From positions 2,980,139-3,044,138 of the forward strand of contig NZ_CH672413.1 of the NCBI RefSeq assembly GCF_000152705.1: a stretch of DNA of 64,000 nt, in the 5' to 3' direction. The notes below the pieces were generated by a model. It ran no database searches, was not told the DNA's origin, and saw only the letters and a program-made list of their open reading frames with translations. This document shows positions 17,119 through 25,335 of this stretch, piece after piece (the first letter of the stretch is position 1; the number at the start of each line of letters is the position of its first letter). A program made the translations under genes and the position numbers. This DNA is from Janibacter sp. HTCC2649. Its GTDB lineage: Bacteria > Actinomycetota > Actinomycetes > Actinomycetales > Dermatophilaceae.

Positions 17119-18048
17119 ATGATCACCATTGGCTCGCTCACCAGGAAGTACGGCGACCACCTCGCCGTCGACGACATCTCCTTCACTGCCCGCCCAGGTC
17201 GGGTCACCGGCTTCCTCGGCCCCAACGGCGCGGGAAAGTCCACGACGATGCGCGTGATGGTCGGGCTCACCCCGCCCACGAGCGGATCGGCCACCATCGA
17301 CGGCAAGCGGTTCGTCGACCTGCCCAACCCGGGCCTCGAGGTCGGCGTCCTGCTCGACGCCTCTGCTCAGCATGCCGGCCGCACCGGCCGCGAGATCCTC
17401 ACGGTCGCCGCCATGACGATGGGCCTGCCCGGCTCGCGCGTCGACGAGATGCTCGAGCGGGTCAGCCTCACCCCGACCGAGGCCGGTCGGCGGGTGCGCA
17501 ACTACTCGCTCGGCATGCGCCAGCGACTGGGCATCGCCACCGCCCTCATCGGTGACCCCCACGTCCTGATCCTCGACGAGCCGGCCAATGGCCTCGACCC
17601 CGCGGGCATCCGCTGGATGCGCGACCTCCTGCGCGGCTATGCCAATGCCGGAGGCACTGTCCTGCTCTCCTCCCACCTGCTCCACGAGATCGAGGTCATT
17701 GCCGACGACATCGTCGTCATCGGCAACGGCCGCATCGTCGCCCAGGGCACCAAGGACGAGCTCCTCGCCGCCGCCGGCACCGTCGTGCGCACGCCCGATC
17801 GCACCCAGCTCGCGGACGCCCTCACCCGCGGTGGGGTGGAGTTCACCGTCGCCGACGACGGGGCCTTGCGCACCGTCGCCGACCCCACGCTCGTCGGCCA
17901 GATCGCCCGGGATGCCGGGTGTGCCCTGACCGAGCTCAAGTCAGCAGACGGCGCCGGCCTCGAGGAGATGTTCCTCGAGCTCACCGCCGACACACAGCGT
18001 GAAGGAACCCAGCGTGAAGGAACCCAGACCGAAGGAGTAGCGGCATGA
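17119..18048 (+). CDS. ABC transporter ATP-binding protein
   Basis: The protein has 309 residues. Walker A is GPNGAGKST (about 36-44), the signature YSLGMRQRLG is near 130, Walker B is VLILDEPANGLDP, and the H-loop is in LLSSHLLHE. The first 215 residues are an exporter-type (CcmA/DrrA-like) ATPase. A C-terminal tail ends with a 15-base tandem DNA repeat, read as QREGTQREGT. Start ATG 17119 (MITIGSLTRKYGDHLAVDD) is preferred over an upstream ATG. It overlaps the permease gene by four bases. Substrate is unknown; DrrAB-like drug or lipid export is typical. Confidence 0.92.
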   Translation: MITIGSLTRKYGDHLAVDDISFTARPGRVTGFLGPNGAGKSTTMRVMVGLTPPTSGSATIDGKRFVDLPNPGLEVGVLLDASAQHAGRTGREILTVAAMTMGLPGSRVDEMLERVSLTPTEAGRRVRNYSLGMRQRLGIATALIGDPHVLILDEPANGLDPAGIRWMRDLLRGYANAGGTVLLSSHLLHEIEVIADDIVVIGNGRIVAQGTKDELLAAAGTVVRTPDRTQLADALTRGGVEFTVADDGALRTVADPTLVGQIARDAGCALTELKSADGAGLEEMFLELTADTQREGTQREGTQTEGVAA

Positions 18049-18878
18049 CCGCCACGACCGCAACCACGACCCTGGCTCCGGCCAACGACACGACCAGTCC
18101 GGTTGCCGCACAGCGGCGCTCGGCAGCCTCCCCGATCCCAACATCGCGTCTGCTCAAGGTCGAGCTGCGCAAGATGTTCAACACCCGCTCCGGGATGTGG
18201 CTGATGTGCAGCATCGGCATCCTCGCCCTGCTGGCCACCGGCGCCGTCATGATCTTCTCTGCCGATGCGGACCTGACCTACGACAACTTCGGTGCCGCCG
18301 TCGGCATCCCGATGGTGATCATCCTCCCGATCATCGCGACCCTCTCCGTGACCAGCGAGTGGAGCCAGCGAAGCGGCCTCACGACCTTCACCCTCGTGCC
18401 TCACCGCGGTCGGGTCATCGGCGCCAAGCTGGCGGTCGCGGTGCTCGTGGGTGTCGCAGCGATGGTCCTTGCCCTGAGCGTCGGGGCCCTGGGCAACCTG
18501 GTCGGCGCCTCGGTCGCCGGGATCGACCCGGTCTGGAACCTCTCCGTCAGCCACATGCTCACGATCACCCTCGCCACGGTGCTCAACATGCTGATCGGCT
18601 TCATGCTCGGCGTCCTCATCCGCAACTCCCCGGGCGCGATCGTCGGCTACTTCGTCTACAACTTCGTCCTCCCGCCGCTGACCATGCTGCTGGCCACGAG
18701 CCAGTCGTGGTGGCGGGACCTGCAGCCGTGGATGGACTTCAACTTCACCCAGGGATTCCTCTTCAACGGTGACCTGACGACCAGGCAGTGGTCCCAGCTG
18801 GGAGTCACCGGACTGTTCTGGCTCGCCATCCCGCTCGCGATCGGGCTGTTCCTCGTCCGCCGCTCCGAGGTCAAGTAG
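18045..18878 (+). CDS. ABC-2-type transporter permease
   Basis: The protein has 277 residues. A 35-residue hydrophilic leader is followed by about six membrane helices, including MWLMCSIGILALLATGAVMI, IPMVIILPIIATLSV, LAVAVLVGVAAMVLALSV, and the last at LFWLAIPLAIGLFLV. The WSQRSGLTTFTLVPHRGRVI loop is characteristic of DrrB/ABC-2 permeases. It forms the membrane half of the exporter with the ATPase encoded just before it (ATGA overlap). A family A palindrome begins directly at its stop. Confidence 0.9.
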   Translation: MTATTATTTLAPANDTTSPVAAQRRSAASPIPTSRLLKVELRKMFNTRSGMWLMCSIGILALLATGAVMIFSADADLTYDNFGAAVGIPMVIILPIIATLSVTSEWSQRSGLTTFTLVPHRGRVIGAKLAVAVLVGVAAMVLALSVGALGNLVGASVAGIDPVWNLSVSHMLTITLATVLNMLIGFMLGVLIRNSPGAIVGYFVYNFVLPPLTMLLATSQSWWRDLQPWMDFNFTQGFLFNGDLTTRQWSQLGVTGLFWLAIPLAIGLFLVRRSEVK

Positions 18879-18947
18879 CCACAAATCGTCCAATAGGGCA
18901 CGAATGGCGTCGTCAACCATTCGTGCCCTATTGGACGATTCTGGTGG
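18879..18947. repeat. Palindromic intergenic repeat, family A, copy 2
   Basis: ATCGTCCAATAGGGCACGAA, then TGG, lies in the left arm (18885-18907), and its exact reverse complement starts at 18917. The arms match copy 1 at 7680-7750 except for three or four bases in the interior. Both copies begin within a base of a stop codon, on the 3' side of a plus-strand gene. Confidence 0.85.
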
Positions 18948-18973
18948 GGACAGGGCAAGGAGTTGACGGCACG

Positions 18974-19000
18974 TGTCACAGAACCCGACCGGGCGGCGTC
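18974..19000 (+). promoter_or_regulatory. ECF41-type sigma factor promoter
   Basis: TGTCACA (18974-18980), 16 bases, then CGTC (18997-19000). This equals the published ECF41 consensus as I remember it (TGTCACA-N16-CGTC). It lies 55 bp upstream of the TTG start of the partner gene, whose downstream neighbour is the ECF41 sigma gene. This supports positive autoregulation of the two-gene operon. Confidence 0.8.
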
Positions 19001-19054
19001 TTCATGTCGAGGGCATCACACGGAGGCCCTCATCGACGACGAGGAGAGAGAACC

Positions 19055-19660
19055 TTGAGCACCGACACCGCCAGGATCCCCGCAGCCGAGGTCAACGGCA
19101 TCCAGGGTCGCCTCATCACGACGATGGCCCGCCGCATGCTCGGCAAGGTCCCCGACTCGCTCGGGGTCATGTGGCACCACCCCAGGGTCATGAAGGACGC
19201 GATGGGGTTCGGCCGCAAGGTCGAGGCCTGGGACGAGCTCGACAAGAACCTCGCGTCCTTCGCCTCGATGGCGGCGGCTGCCGAGATCGGGTGCAGCTTC
19301 TGCCTCGACCTCGGCTACTTCATGGCCCACAACCACGGACTGGACGAAGCCAAGGCGCGCGAGGTCCCGCGGTGGCGCGAGTCGACGGTCTTCACGCCGG
19401 CCGAGCGTCGCGTCATGGAGTACGCCGAGGCGATGTGCCAGACGCCGGTTGCCGTCACCGATGAGCTGTCGACCGCGCTGCTGGAGGACCTCGGCGCCGC
19501 CGGACTTCTCGAGCTCACCGCCCGGGTCGGCTTCATGAACTACAGCGCTCGCGGCAACATCGCACTGGGGATCGGCTCGGACGAGTTCGCGGACGCGTGC
19601 GGTCTCGCGCCCTTGGCGGCGCCCTCCAAGGCCGCGCCGAAAGTACCCTCGGTCGCATGA
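19055..19660 (+). CDS. Carboxymuconolactone decarboxylase/AhpD-like protein, ECF41 partner
   Basis: The protein has 201 residues. The CMD/AhpD fold is indicated by AAAAEIGCSFCLDLGYFMAH, with the Cys-x-x-Cys pair (CSFC) and a following His at the usual relay position. The family includes alkylhydroperoxidase-type disulphide reductases. The start is a TTG with GAGGAGAGAG before it. The stop overlaps the start of the ECF41 sigma factor (ATGA). A gene of this kind next to an ECF41 sigma factor is the classical COE arrangement (carboxymuconolactone decarboxylase, oxidoreductase or epimerase), and it is preceded by an ECF41-type promoter, so it is the likely direct target. Confidence 0.88.
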   Translation: MSTDTARIPAAEVNGIQGRLITTMARRMLGKVPDSLGVMWHHPRVMKDAMGFGRKVEAWDELDKNLASFASMAAAAEIGCSFCLDLGYFMAHNHGLDEAKAREVPRWRESTVFTPAERRVMEYAEAMCQTPVAVTDELSTALLEDLGAAGLLELTARVGFMNYSARGNIALGIGSDEFADACGLAPLAAPSKAAPKVPSVA

Positions 19661-20550
19661 GTGTTGACGCCGAGAAGGCCGGGGCGGGTGACCCGTTCAC
19701 CACTCACCGCAGCCTGCTCTTCACGGTGGCCTACGAGATGCTCGGGTCCGCGGCGGATGCCGAGGACGTCGTCCAGGACGCGTGGCTCAAGTGGGACGCG
19801 GTGGACCAGCGCGAGGTGCGCGACCCGCGTGCCTTCCTCGTGCGCGTGGTGAGCCGGACGGCGCTCGACCGGCTGCGGACCGTGTCACGCCGACGTGAGG
19901 ACTACGTCGGACCGTGGCTTCCCGAGCCGCTCGTCACGGCCCGCGACGTTGCCGAGGACGTCGAGCTCGCCGACAGCGTGTCGATCGCGATGATGCTCGT
20001 CCTCGAGACGTTGACGCCGACCGAGCGGGCGGTCTTCGTGCTGCGCGAGGTGTTCGGGCTCGACTACGACGAGCTCGCCGAGGCCGTCGACAAGAGTCCG
20101 GCGAGCGTGCGCCAGATCGCCCATCGGGCCCGCTCGCACGTCGCTGCCCGCCGCCCTCGCGGAGACGTCGAACCCGGGCAGGCGCGTGGCGTCTTCGAGG
20201 CGTTCCAGCGAGCCGTCACGACGGGCGATCTGCAGGGGCTCGTCGACGTGCTCGCACCCGACGTCGTCATGCTCGGTGACGGCGGTGGCATCAAGCAGGC
20301 CCTGGCCCACCCGGTCCTCGGCGCCGACAAGGTGTCGCGCCTGCTGCTGGGTGGCTTCAGCAGGTTCGGAGCCATCACGTTCTCGCCGGTCGACATCAAC
20401 GGCCGCCCGGCGCTCATCGTCCATCTCGACGGCGAGGTCGACAGCATCCTCACGGTCGAGGTCGAGGACGGTCTCATCACCGGCGTCTACGCGGTGCGCA
20501 ACCCCGAGAAGCTGGGGCGCATCGGCACCGAGACCGACGTCAGCCGCTGA
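19657..20550 (+). CDS. RNA polymerase sigma factor, ECF41 group (SigJ-like)
   Basis: The protein has 297 residues. Sigma region 2 includes YEMLGSAADAEDVVQDAWLK, and region 4 includes TPTERAVFVLREVFGLDYDE, then SPASVRQIAHRARSHVAARR. A SnoaL-like extension fills residues about 180-297. It contains LGDGGGIKQAL and the terminal NPEKL, near matches to the DGGGK and NPDKL motifs that define ECF41. This extension replaces an anti-sigma factor and both stimulates and restrains the sigma. ATG 19657 overlaps the upstream stop. The inducing signal is unknown. Confidence 0.93.
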   Translation: MSVDAEKAGAGDPFTTHRSLLFTVAYEMLGSAADAEDVVQDAWLKWDAVDQREVRDPRAFLVRVVSRTALDRLRTVSRRREDYVGPWLPEPLVTARDVAEDVELADSVSIAMMLVLETLTPTERAVFVLREVFGLDYDELAEAVDKSPASVRQIAHRARSHVAARRPRGDVEPGQARGVFEAFQRAVTTGDLQGLVDVLAPDVVMLGDGGGIKQALAHPVLGADKVSRLLLGGFSRFGAITFSPVDINGRPALIVHLDGEVDSILTVEVEDGLITGVYAVRNPEKLGRIGTETDVSR

Positions 20551-20559
20551 CCCTCCTCG

Positions 20560-20607
20560 TTGCGTCTGCGGATGCGGCGGCCAGAACGGCCACCTCCGCA
20601 GACGCAA
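20560..20607. terminator. Bidirectional hairpin between sigma factor and nadE
   Basis: TTGCGTCTGCGGA (20560-20572) and TCCGCAGACGCAA (20595-20607) are perfect 13-base arms. An inner GGCC/GGCC stem lies in the loop, and an outer TGACCC/GGGTCA pair extends the structure. It lies between two convergent genes and abuts both stops. Confidence 0.75.
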
Positions 20608-20610
20608 GGG

Positions 20611-22683
20611 TCAGGCCTTGGGGACGTTGCGCTCGATCTCGGCCAGCCAGGCAGCGGACGAGACGTCGGACGGCATACGCCAGTCGCCGCGAGGCGACAT
20701 CGTCCCGCCGGAGACGACCTTGGGACCGTTGGGGAGTGCGCTGCGCTTGAACTGGTTGTTGAAGTAGCGCTTGACGAAGACTTCCAGCCAGTGCCGGATC
20801 GTTGCGAGGTCGTATGCCGTCCGGTCGCCTTCGGGGTAGCCCGCCGGCCAGTCGCCGGTCGCCTTGTCGGACCAGGCGTGCTGGGCGAGGAAGGCGATCT
20901 TGCTGGGCCGATAGCCCCTGCGGAGAACGTGGTAGAGCGTGAAGTCCTGCAGCGAGTAGGGGCCGACGGAGTCCTCGGTCGACTGGATCTTCTCGCCCTT
21001 CTTGGTGGGGACGAGCTCGGGGCTGATCTCCTGGTCGAGGATCTCGACGAGTGTCTCGTTGACTCCACCCTCGAACTGCTTGGACGAGACCACCCATCGG
21101 ATGAGGTGCTGCATGAGCGTCTTGGGGACGCCCGTGTTGACGCCGTAGTGGCTCATCTGGTCGCCGACACCGTAGGTGCACCAGCCCAGCGCCAGCTCCG
21201 ACAGGTCGCCTGTGCCGAGGACGATGCCGCCTCGCTGGTTGGCCGCGCGGAAGAGGTAGTCGGTGCGCAGGCCGGCCTGCACGTTCTCGAACGTGACGTC
21301 GTAGACCTCCTCGCCGTTGCCCGCGGGGTGGCCGAGGTCCTTGAGCATCTGCGTGGCGGCCGGCTTGATGTCGAGGGTCTCGAAGGTGATGCCGAGCGAC
21401 TCCATGAGGTGGATCGCGTTGCTCTTGGTGCCGTCGCTCGTCGCGAACCCGGGCATTGTGAAGCCGATGATGTCGGTGCGCGGGCGCCTGAGTCGGTCCA
21501 TGGCCTTGGCCGCGACGATGAGGGCGTGGGTGGAGTCGAGGCCACCCGAGACGCCGATGACGATCTTGGGCTGGCCGATGGCGCGCAGCCGCTGCTCGAG
21601 TCCGGACACCTGGATGTTGTAGGCCTCGTAGCAGTCCTGGGCCAGGCGCGCCTCGTCGTCGGGGACGAAGGGGAAGCGGTCGACCTTGCGGCGCAGTCCG
21701 ATGTCGCCGGTGGGCGGGTCGAGCTCGAAGGCGACGACGCGGAACGACTCCCCGCCGGGCTCACCGATGCCCTCGACGCGGCGGTTGTCGTCGAAGCTGC
21801 CCTGGCGGATTCGCTCCTGCCGCAACCGATCCAGGTCCACGTCCACGACGGTGGCCTGGGGTCCGCTGGGGAAGCGCTCGGATTCGCCGAGGAGGTCACC
21901 CATCTCGTAGACCATGGTCATCCCGTCCCACGACAGGTCGGTGGACGACTCACCTTCGCTCGCGGCGGCATACAGGTATGCCGCGTTGCAGCGTGCGCTC
22001 GCAGAGCGCGCCAGCAGGTGGCGGTCGTCGGCGCGGCCGACGGTGATGGGGGAGGCGCTGAGGTTGAGCAGGACGGTCGCTCCCGCGAGGGCGGCGCGGT
22101 GGCTCGGTGGCACCGGCACCCACATGTCCTCGCAGATCTCGACGTGGACGACGAGTCCGGGGACGTCGGTTGCCTCGAAGAGGAGATCCGTGCCGTAGGC
22201 GATGTCGCCGTCCTCGTCGGCGCCCGGCCAGTGCGGGCGGTTGATGAGGGTGTCGACCGCGTCGTCGCCGGGAGCGAACCAGCGCTTCTCGTAGAACTCG
22301 CGGTAGTTCGGCAGATAGGACTTGGGCGCGACACCGATGACCTCGCCGCCCTGGATCACGACCGCGCAGTTGTAGAGGCGGTTGCCGATGAGCAGGGGAG
22401 CGCCGACGACGACGATGGGCGTGAGCTTCGCAGTGGCCTCGGCGACGGCGACGATCGCCCTGTCGACCTCCTCGAGGAGGACGTCCTGCATGAAGAGGTC
22501 GTCGATGGCATAGCCGGACAGCCCGAGCTCGGGGAAGAGTGCGACGGCAACCCCGTCCTCGTGGAGGGCGCGCACCTGCTCGATCGTGGCCGCCGCGTTC
22601 TTGGCGGGGTCGGCCATCGTCACGGGGAGCGTGCAGGCGGCGACACGGGCGAATCCGTGCGCGTAGGCGTTGCGAAAGTCCAT
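20611..22683 (-). CDS. nadE: Glutamine-dependent NAD(+) synthetase
   Basis: The protein has 690 residues, the two-domain form found in actinobacteria. The N-terminal nitrilase-like glutaminase has Glu52 (LFPELGLSGY), Lys121 (APKSYLPNYREFYE) and Cys184 (VEICEDMWVP). The C-terminal synthetase has the PP-loop SGGLDST near 370. It amidates deamido-NAD to NAD using ammonia channelled from glutamine, the last step of NAD biosynthesis. The gene is single, and its stop abuts the hairpin shared with the ECF41 sigma gene. Confidence 0.96.
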   Translation of the reverse strand: MDFRNAYAHGFARVAACTLPVTMADPAKNAAATIEQVRALHEDGVAVALFPELGLSGYAIDDLFMQDVLLEEVDRAIVAVAEATAKLTPIVVVGAPLLIGNRLYNCAVVIQGGEVIGVAPKSYLPNYREFYEKRWFAPGDDAVDTLINRPHWPGADEDGDIAYGTDLLFEATDVPGLVVHVEICEDMWVPVPPSHRAALAGATVLLNLSASPITVGRADDRHLLARSASARCNAAYLYAAASEGESSTDLSWDGMTMVYEMGDLLGESERFPSGPQATVVDVDLDRLRQERIRQGSFDDNRRVEGIGEPGGESFRVVAFELDPPTGDIGLRRKVDRFPFVPDDEARLAQDCYEAYNIQVSGLEQRLRAIGQPKIVIGVSGGLDSTHALIVAAKAMDRLRRPRTDIIGFTMPGFATSDGTKSNAIHLMESLGITFETLDIKPAATQMLKDLGHPAGNGEEVYDVTFENVQAGLRTDYLFRAANQRGGIVLGTGDLSELALGWCTYGVGDQMSHYGVNTGVPKTLMQHLIRWVVSSKQFEGGVNETLVEILDQEISPELVPTKKGEKIQSTEDSVGPYSLQDFTLYHVLRRGYRPSKIAFLAQHAWSDKATGDWPAGYPEGDRTAYDLATIRHWLEVFVKRYFNNQFKRSALPNGPKVVSGGTMSPRGDWRMPSDVSSAAWLAEIERNVPKA

Positions 22684-22739
22684 GCGCCTGAGTCTGTCAG
22701 GTGGGTGAGGTCTGCCCTCGTGTCCAGCCCGCGCTTTGC

Positions 22740-22759
22740 TGTAGCACCTTGGTGCTACA
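22740..22759 (+). promoter_or_regulatory. Toxin-antitoxin operator palindrome
   Basis: TGTAGCACCTTGGTGCTACA contains nine-base perfect arms around TT. It starts 27 bp before the antitoxin ATG. Type II antitoxins bind palindromes like this to repress their own operon, with help from the toxin. Confidence 0.75.
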
Positions 22760-22766
22760 TTTGAGC

Positions 22767-23057
22767 ATGACCGAGATCAGCCAGCGCCAGTTGCGCAACG
22801 ACAGTGGCGAGATGCTCCGTCGTGTGGAGGCGGGTGAGGTGCTGGTCGTGACCCGACGCGGAGTTCCGGTGGCCGACCTCGTGCCGCATCGCGAGCCCGT
22901 CGTCAAAGGTCCGAGGCGTTGGGTCCCGGCTGCCGACTTCCACTTCGCCGTGGCCGATCTGCCGCCATGGAGCGTCGCTGAGTTCGAGACTGAGCAGAAG
23001 CAGCTCGATGACGCCGTCTCTGACGAGCTGCGGGACGTGTGGGAGCCGCGTTCGTGA
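22767..23057 (+). CDS. Phd/YefM-family antitoxin
   Basis: The protein has 96 residues. MTEISQRQLRNDSGEMLRRV, then GEVLVVTRRGVPVADLVP, is the Phd/YefM DNA-binding domain. The C-terminal 45 residues (WVPAADFHFAVADLPPWSVA) would wrap the toxin. ATG 22767 lies just behind the palindrome, and the stop overlaps the toxin start (GTGA). Antitoxin-first order, small size and overlap are all typical of type II modules. Confidence 0.9.
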   Translation: MTEISQRQLRNDSGEMLRRVEAGEVLVVTRRGVPVADLVPHREPVVKGPRRWVPAADFHFAVADLPPWSVAEFETEQKQLDDAVSDELRDVWEPRS

Positions 23058-23461
23058 CCGCCTCCACGCAGGTCGAGCGGGCCCTCCTCGACACGTCGGT
23101 CCTGATCGACCCGCCTCATGGGCTCGCCTCGCTCGCGACGGAAGTGGTGGTGAGCACCATCAGCCTGGCCGAGCTCGCCCACGGACTCCACGTCCCTGAT
23201 GCTGTCGAGTCGGCCGCCCGGCAACTGAGATATCAGCGCATCCTCGACGTCTTCGAGCCTTTGCCGTACTCAGTGGCGGCCGCCCGCACGTACGGCGCCC
23301 TTGCTGACGTGGTGCGCTCAGCGGGCCGGAGCCCACGACAACGACGCTTCGACCTGCTGCTGGCCTCGGTCGCGGTCTCCCAGGGCGTCGCGATCCTGAC
23401 GCGCAATCCCCGTGACTTCTCCGGCCTTCACCACACGCTTCAGGTGGTTGACGCCAGCTGA
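23054..23461 (+). CDS. vapC: VapC-type PIN-domain toxin (RNase)
   Basis: The protein has 135 residues from GTG 23054. The PIN acidic residues are present: Asp13 (LLDTSVLID), Glu40 (SLAELAHG), Asp100 (RRFDLLLAS) and Asp121 (TRNPRDF). PIN toxins are magnesium-dependent ribonucleases that cut tRNA or rRNA and are held inactive by the antitoxin. The GTGA overlap couples it to the Phd-like gene. Intact active-site residues suggest a functional toxin. It is pairing a Phd/YefM antitoxin with a PIN toxin. Confidence 0.9.
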   Translation: MTASTQVERALLDTSVLIDPPHGLASLATEVVVSTISLAELAHGLHVPDAVESAARQLRYQRILDVFEPLPYSVAAARTYGALADVVRSAGRSPRQRRFDLLLASVAVSQGVAILTRNPRDFSGLHHTLQVVDAS

Positions 23462-23497
23462 CCTCGAGGCCCTTCCCTGTCGGGGGTGGGTGGCAGC

Positions 23498-24529
23498 GTG
23501 GAGCGCGTGCTCATCCATGCCGACGCCGACGCGTTCTTCGCCTCGGTCGAGCAACGCGATCACCCGCACCTGCGCGGGCGGCCGATGGTCGTCGGTCCGC
23601 AGGTGGTCGCCTGTGCGTCCTACGAGGCGCGAGCGCTCGGCGTCCATGCGGGTATGCCGCTGTTCCAGGCCGTGCGTCGCTGGCCCGAGCTGCTCGTGGC
23701 ACCGTTCAGGGCGCAGGCGTACGAGTCGGCGAGCGCCGACCTCATGGCGCTGTTCCGGGAGCTCACGCCCCTCGTCGAGCCGGGGTCGATGGAGGAGGCC
23801 TTCCTCGACGTGTCCGCCCTCGATGGCGGGTCGGTCGAGGAGGCCGGCCGCCTGGCGGGGGAGCTGCGGGCGCGGGCGCATCGAGAGCTGGGTCTGCCGG
23901 TGTCGTGTGGCGTGGCGCGGGCCAAACTCTTCGCCAAGCTCGCGAGCCGACGAGCCAAGCCCGATGGCCTCGTCGTCGTCGATGCCGAGACGGAGGCGCG
24001 GGTGCGGCCACGCCTGCCCGTCGCTGACCTGTGGGGTGTGGGGCCGATGACGACCGACAAGCTCCACGACGCCGGGGTGGTGCTCGTGGCTGACCTGGCC
24101 GGCTGGACCGTGGACGGCCTCGTCGAGCGACGGGTGGCCAAGGCGATGGCCAAGAACCTCATCGCCATCCGGGACGGCGTCGACGACGCGACGATCAAGC
24201 TCCCCACGGCGCGCAAGTCGATCTCGTCCCAACGCTCGTTGGGCCGCTCGACCCGGCAGCGGTCGACCGTGCAGGAGGCGTTGCGCGACAACGTGATTCG
24301 CGCCCTGAACCGGCTCGGCGACGACCCGCGACCCGCCACTCGCCTCGACGTCCACCTCCGCTACGACGACGACCACGCCGTGGTGGTGCCTGGCGCGCTC
24401 GGGGAGCCCACACGGGACCCGGCCACCCTCATCGGCGCCGCGCTCGCGGCACTGGAGCGGACGGCATACGAAGAAGATGGCCGGGGCGTGACGATGGTCG
24501 GCGTGACGTTCGGACTGCCGGCCCCCTGA
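23498..24529 (+). CDS. dinB: Y-family DNA polymerase (DinB/Pol IV-like)
   Basis: The protein has 343 residues. It begins VERVLIHADADAFFASVEQR, with metal ligands Asp9 and Asp11. The palm, fingers and thumb (HhH, DLWGVGPMTTDKLHDAG) and the little-finger domain are all present. The second catalytic motif reads SMEEAFLDVS, so the invariant Asp of S-x-D-E is Glu99; Glu100 is retained. No clear clamp-binding peptide is visible at the C-terminus. The GTG at 23498 is used because the one at 23486 has no ribosome site. It is probably a translesion polymerase with altered metal binding. Confidence 0.85.
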   Translation: MERVLIHADADAFFASVEQRDHPHLRGRPMVVGPQVVACASYEARALGVHAGMPLFQAVRRWPELLVAPFRAQAYESASADLMALFRELTPLVEPGSMEEAFLDVSALDGGSVEEAGRLAGELRARAHRELGLPVSCGVARAKLFAKLASRRAKPDGLVVVDAETEARVRPRLPVADLWGVGPMTTDKLHDAGVVLVADLAGWTVDGLVERRVAKAMAKNLIAIRDGVDDATIKLPTARKSISSQRSLGRSTRQRSTVQEALRDNVIRALNRLGDDPRPATRLDVHLRYDDDHAVVVPGALGEPTRDPATLIGAALAALERTAYEEDGRGVTMVGVTFGLPAP

Positions 24530-24538
24530 CCTGACCCG

Positions 24539-25204
24539 TCAGGCGCGCCAGACCTCGGCCTTGCTCAGGTAGGCAGAGGTCCACGGCTTGGCAGGCGTGT
24601 TGTAGTTGACGACCGCTCCGGGCAGGCGGTGCCCGGCCACCGAGATCGACCCGTCGCCGCAGGGCGCGACGACGAAGTTCAGCGACTCGATCCGGCCGCC
24701 GAGCTCGAACTCGGGCACGTCCACCCAGCGGCGGTCGAGGACGCCGTTCATCCGCACGGTGATGTCGCCGGCGCGGGCCACGAGGCCGGTCGCGAGGTCG
24801 ATGTCGATGCCCACGTGCTGGCGACGGAACTTCGGCTCGGGCAGGGGCGGGAGCTCGCCGATCTCGCCGAAGTAGCGCGTGTAGTCGCTCCACAACCACT
24901 GCGCGAGCTCGCGCTGCTCCGACACGATCGTCAGGCTGTCCGTCGTGGCCAGGATGAGCGCAGCACCTGATCCGTGGGTGGACCAGTCGACCTTCCAGAC
25001 CGAGGCGTATGCCGTGCACGCACCTTCGGCGTCGTAGTGCTGGATTCCCGGGTTGGCACCGACGAGCACCGGCTGACGCGTGGTCGCGGCGTGGGCTGGT
25101 GCGCCGGCGACGGTCCCCAGGGTGGCGACGGTCCCCAGGGCGGCACCGCCGCGCAGCAGGGCGCGGCGGCCCGGAGCGAAGGAAGGGCTGGGCTTCTCGG
25201 ACAT
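24539..25204 (-). CDS. Tat-signal exported protein of unknown function
   Basis: The protein has 221 residues. The N-terminus has a twin-arginine-like signal, FAPGRRALLRGGAALGTVAT, ending AGAPAHA. GAGGAG precedes ATG 25204. The mature part has no motif I recognise. It has scattered aromatic residues (WSDYTRYFGEIGELP) and a beta-rich end (DGSISVAGHRLPGAVVNYNT). It is convergent with dinB and divergent from the DUF5937 regulator, which may regulate it. Function is unknown; export by Tat suggests a folded or cofactor-bound protein. Confidence 0.72.
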   Translation of the reverse strand: MSEKPSPSFAPGRRALLRGGAALGTVATLGTVAGAPAHAATTRQPVLVGANPGIQHYDAEGACTAYASVWKVDWSTHGSGAALILATTDSLTIVSEQRELAQWLWSDYTRYFGEIGELPPLPEPKFRRQHVGIDIDLATGLVARAGDITVRMNGVLDRRWVDVPEFELGGRIESLNFVVAPCGDGSISVAGHRLPGAVVNYNTPAKPWTSAYLSKAEVWRA

Positions 25205-25335
25205 GACGTTCTCCTCTCGTGGGGCAGCGACCGCTGCCGATGCGACCTTCGCCCCGTGTCTCCGCAGGGGGCGAACGATTCGAACGCCGTCGAATTCATC
25301 GGGCGCACTCGACAGCCGGTGCGAGACTGCGGGAC

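Noticed and set aside
20560-22764. 734-codon plus-strand frame opposite nadE
   Set aside because: Antisense shadow of nadE, rich in Gly/Asp/Val/Arg with no motif; nadE has all catalytic residues.
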